From JADGHX01 sp035760965 (GTDB lineage: Bacteria; Pseudomonadota; Gammaproteobacteria; Steroidobacterales; Steroidobacteraceae), in the NCBI GenBank assembly GCA_035760965.1, contig DASTRY010000014.1, positions 101,330 through 165,329 on the forward strand: a stretch of DNA of 64,000 bases, read 5' to 3'. The position numbers were made by a program, and so were the translations under genes. This document shows positions 61,076 to 64,000 of this stretch, piece by piece (position 1 is the first letter of the stretch; each line of letters opens with the position of its first letter). The notes beneath the pieces are model-generated. The model was not told where the DNA came from. It was given only the letters and a program-made list of their open reading frames with translations, and made no database searches.

Positions 61076-64000
61076 GTCATTTCCTGGATCGCTTGACGTT
61101 CTTCACCGAGACACGCGAGCCCTTCTCCGACGGGCACGGCGAGGTTCGTAGTGAAGACCGGACATGGGAGGAGTCGTATCGGCAGCGCTGGCAGCACGAC
61201 AAGATCGTGCGCTCGACGCACGGCGTGAACTGCACGGGCTCGTGCAGTTGGAAGATCTACGTGAAGAGCGGCCTCGTCACGTGGGAAACACAGCAGACCG
61301 ACTACCCCCGCACGCGCGCCGGCATGCCCAACCACGAGCCGCGGGGTTGCGCGCGCGGCGCGTCGTACAGCTGGTATCTCTACAGCGCTAACCGTCTCAA
61401 GTATCCGCTGGTTCGCGGGCGCCTCATGCGGATGTGGCGCGAAGCCCGCGCGCGCCTGGGCCCCGTGGAAGCGTGGTGCTCGATCGTAGAGGATGAGCAC
61501 AAGGCACGCGCGTACAAATCGGTGCGCGGTCGCGGCGGTTTCGTGCGCGCGAGCTGGGACGAGGTCACGGAGCTCATCGCCGCAGCCAACATCTATACCA
61601 TTCGCAAGTACGGACCCGATCGCGTGGCCGGCTTCTCGCCGATCCCCGCGATGTCGATGGTGTCTTACGCAGCCGGCTCGCGGTACCTCTCGCTCATCGG
61701 CGGTGTGTGCCTGAGCTTCTACGACTGGTATTGCGATCTGCCGCCCGCAAGCCCTCAGACGTGGGGCGAGCAGACGGACGTGCCGGAATCCGCGGACTGG
61801 TACAACTCCACATTCATCATCGCCTGGGGTTCGAACGTACCGCAGACGCGCACACCCGACGCGCACTTCTTCGTCGAGGCGCGCTACAACGGCACGAAGA
61901 CCGTGGCGATCACGCCCGATTACGCGGAGGTCGCGAAGCTTTCCGACCTCTGGCTCCATCCCAAGGCCGGCACCGATGCCGCGCTCGCGATGGCCATGGG
62001 CCACGTGATCCTGCGAGAGTTTCATCTCGATCGCACGGTGCCGTGGTTCGACGACTACTGCCGGCGCTTCACGGACATGCCCATGCTCGTGAAGCTCGTG
62101 AAACGCGGTGATAGGTGGGTACCCGACCGATACGTGCGCGCGAGCGATTTCGCCGGCAATCTCGGCCAGTCGAATCATCCCGAATGGAAGACCGTTGCTT
62201 GCGAGGAGTCGTCCGGTGCAGTGGTGTGTCCGCACGGCTCCATTGGTTACCGTTGGGGGCCCGAGGTTCGTGCCGATCTCGGCAAGTGGAACCTCGAACA
62301 GAAGGACGCGTCCGGCAACGAAGTGCGCCTCGCGCTGTCGTCGATCGATCGGCGCGATGCGGTCCTGCCGGTCGCGTTTCCCTACTTTGGAGGGATCCCA
62401 CACGATCACTTTCGCGCGAACCCGCAAGACGGCGGCGTGCTCGTACGCACGGTTCCCGTACGCAGCGTGGCCCTTGCGGACGGCGAGGCATACGTCGCCA
62501 CCGTGTTCGATCTGCTCTGCGCGCACTACGGGCTCGATCGCGGTCTCGGCGGAGCCGCCGCGCACGCTTACACGGACGACGTGCCTTACACACCCGCGTG
62601 GCAAGAAGCCATCACAGGCGTTCGGGCCGACCAGGTCATCGCGCTAGCGCGGGAGTTCGCGGCAAATGCCGAGAAAACGCGTGGCCGATCGATGGTGATC
62701 ATCGGGGCCGCGATGAATCACTGGTATCACCAGGACATGAACTACCGTTCCATCATCAACATGCTGATGATGTGCGGCTGCATTGGTGTGCCCGGCGGTG
62801 GGTGGGCGCACTATGTCGGCCAGGAGAAGCTCCGTCCGCAGACGGGCTGGACCGCGCTCGCGTTCGCCCTCGACTGGGTGCGTCCACCGCGTCAGATGAA
62901 CGGCACGTCGTTCTTCTACGCCCACACCGATCAGTGGCGATACGAGCAACTGAAAGTCTCCGAGATTCTGTCGCCGCTTGCGGACCCCGCAGTCGGTAGC
63001 GGCACGCTCATCGACTTCAACGTGCGCGCAGAGCGAATGGGATGGTTGCCGAGCGCACCACAGCTCACGGCCAATCCGCTCGAAGTGGCGAAGGCGGCGG
63101 CGGCCGCCGGCAAAGATGCAAAGGCATATGTCGTCGACGGCCTGAAGAACGGCACGCTCGAGCTGGCGTGTGAGGACCCCGACAATCCACGCAACTTTCC
63201 GCGCGTTCTCTTCGTATGGCGCTCGAACCTGCTCGGCTCCTCGGGCAAGGGACACGAGTACTTCCTCAAACACCTCTGCGGTGCGCAGCACGGCGTGCAG
63301 GGCAAGGACCTCGGTGAGGCCGGAGGCCAGAAGCCCGAGGAGGTGCGCTGGCGCGATCCGGCGCCCGAGGGGCGGCTGGACCTCCTCGCGACGCTCGACT
63401 TCCGGATGTCGACGACCTGCCTCTACTCGGACGTCGTGCTGCCGACGGCGAGCTGGTACGAGAAGAACGATCTCAACACGTCCGACATGCATCCATTCAT
63501 TCATCCGCTGTCGGCGGCCGTCGACCCGGTGTGGGAAACGAAGAGCGACTGGGAAATCTACAAGGCCATCGCCAAGAAGTTTTCCGAGCTCGCGCCGGGT
63601 CACCTCGCTGTCGAGCAGGACGTCGTGCTCGTGCCGCTGATGCACGACACCCCCGCAGAGCTGGCGCAGGCTGTCGACGTGAAGGACTGGAAGAAGGGCG
63701 AGTGTGATCTCATTCCGGGCAAGACCGCACCGCAGATCGTGGTGGTCGAACGGGACTATCCGAATACCTACAAGCGCTTCACGGCCCTCGGCCCGCTACT
63801 GGAGAAGCTGGGGCACGGGGGCAAGGGCATCGCGTGGAGCGCCGCGCGCGAAGTGCGCGAGCTCGCCGAGCTGAATCGCACGGTGACCGACGCAGGCCCC
63901 ACACACGGGCGCCCGAAGATCGAGACGGACATCGACGCGGCCGAAACGATCCTGTCGCTCGCGCCCGAGACCAACGGTGAAGTCGCGGTGGAAGCGTGGC
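61072..64000 (+). CDS. narG: Respiratory nitrate reductase alpha subunit NarG (3' end outside window)
   Basis: The first 976 residues of an expected about 1250. This is the molybdenum-bis-MGD subunit of the membrane-bound cytoplasmic-facing nitrate reductase NarGHI. The iron-sulfur cluster FS0 ligands His50, Cys54, Cys58 and Cys93 (in STHGVNCTGSCSW and RGCARG) and the molybdenum ligand Asp222 (WYCDLPPASP) fall at the same numbers as in E. coli NarG. The frame is open to the window end; narH, narJ and narI should follow. It is coupled to narK by an ATGA overlap. Confidence 0.97.
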   Translation, partial: MSHFLDRLTFFTETREPFSDGHGEVRSEDRTWEESYRQRWQHDKIVRSTHGVNCTGSCSWKIYVKSGLVTWETQQTDYPRTRAGMPNHEPRGCARGASYSWYLYSANRLKYPLVRGRLMRMWREARARLGPVEAWCSIVEDEHKARAYKSVRGRGGFVRASWDEVTELIAAANIYTIRKYGPDRVAGFSPIPAMSMVSYAAGSRYLSLIGGVCLSFYDWYCDLPPASPQTWGEQTDVPESADWYNSTFIIAWGSNVPQTRTPDAHFFVEARYNGTKTVAITPDYAEVAKLSDLWLHPKAGTDAALAMAMGHVILREFHLDRTVPWFDDYCRRFTDMPMLVKLVKRGDRWVPDRYVRASDFAGNLGQSNHPEWKTVACEESSGAVVCPHGSIGYRWGPEVRADLGKWNLEQKDASGNEVRLALSSIDRRDAVLPVAFPYFGGIPHDHFRANPQDGGVLVRTVPVRSVALADGEAYVATVFDLLCAHYGLDRGLGGAAAHAYTDDVPYTPAWQEAITGVRADQVIALAREFAANAEKTRGRSMVIIGAAMNHWYHQDMNYRSIINMLMMCGCIGVPGGGWAHYVGQEKLRPQTGWTALAFALDWVRPPRQMNGTSFFYAHTDQWRYEQLKVSEILSPLADPAVGSGTLIDFNVRAERMGWLPSAPQLTANPLEVAKAAAAAGKDAKAYVVDGLKNGTLELACEDPDNPRNFPRVLFVWRSNLLGSSGKGHEYFLKHLCGAQHGVQGKDLGEAGGQKPEEVRWRDPAPEGRLDLLATLDFRMSTTCLYSDVVLPTASWYEKNDLNTSDMHPFIHPLSAAVDPVWETKSDWEIYKAIAKKFSELAPGHLAVEQDVVLVPLMHDTPAELAQAVDVKDWKKGECDLIPGKTAPQIVVVERDYPNTYKRFTALGPLLEKLGHGGKGIAWSAAREVRELAELNRTVTDAGPTHGRPKIETDIDAAETILSLAPETNGEVAVEAW

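Noticed and set aside
1..64000. Mobile elements, prophage or genomic island
   Set aside because: No transposase, integrase, phage gene or attachment-site duplication was found; the tRNA-Ser gene is intact without a visible 3' repeat.

Overview
The window is GC-rich, densely packed chromosomal DNA from a Gram-negative gammaproteobacterium. Evidence: a complete Lol lipoprotein-sorting set (lolC, lolE, lolD, lolA), lipid A and Kdo genes (msbA, lpxK, kdsB), an RNase E with a long disordered tail, clpS/clpA, aat and imuA-imuB-dnaE2. From memory, gene order resembles Pseudomonas (nagZ..csiV-mfd; comEC-exbBD-lpxK-ycaR-kdsB-ptp-rne-rluC; clpS-clpA/infA-aat-trxB/ftsK-lolA-rarA-serS). Codon use, many GTG/TTG starts and the nar genes would fit a Steroidobacter/Nevskia/Xanthomonad-like lineage, but no marker here fixes the genus. 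I see no insertion sequence, prophage, CRISPR array or rRNA.

Layout. 0-6 kb: end of nagZ, a PAS protein with a degenerate GGDEF domain, a CPBP-type membrane protein, an HxlR regulator divergent from a glutathione transferase with two palindromic operators between them, a DUF3237 protein, a VOC protein and csiV. 6-10 kb: mfd. 10-22 kb: an envelope block on the plus strand (lolC-lolE-lolD, comEC, exbB-exbD, msbA-lpxK-ycaR-kdsB, a tyrosine phosphatase). 22-30 kb: rne with a probable regulatory leader, rluC, maf, and the yceD-rpmF-plsX-fabH ribosome/fatty-acid operon. 30-37.5 kb: a Braun/OprI-like lipoprotein, then an SOS-controlled lexA-imuA-imuB-dnaE2 mutagenesis operon. 37.7-44 kb: an acidic small protein and gspC-D-E-F, a partial type II secretion operon on the minus strand. 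44-48 kb: clpS-clpA convergent with trxB-DUF482-aat-infA, bringing together three N-degron components. 50-58 kb: ftsK-lolA-vanZ, rarA-serS-GFA, an aldo/keto reductase and tRNA-Ser(UGA). 58.6-64 kb: three very small, translationally coupled membrane-protein genes on the minus strand, then divergent narK-narG (narG runs off the end).

Genes work together in four blocks: outer-membrane/lipid A assembly; SOS mutagenesis, in which LexA probably controls its own operon; protein secretion and N-degron proteolysis; and anaerobic nitrate respiration. The items most worth following up are the small-protein trio next to the nar genes, the ComEC whose metal-binding nuclease motif is gone, the GspE without its tetracysteine site, the palindromic control region between hxlR and gst, the long inverted repeat between imuB and dnaE2, and the rne leader.
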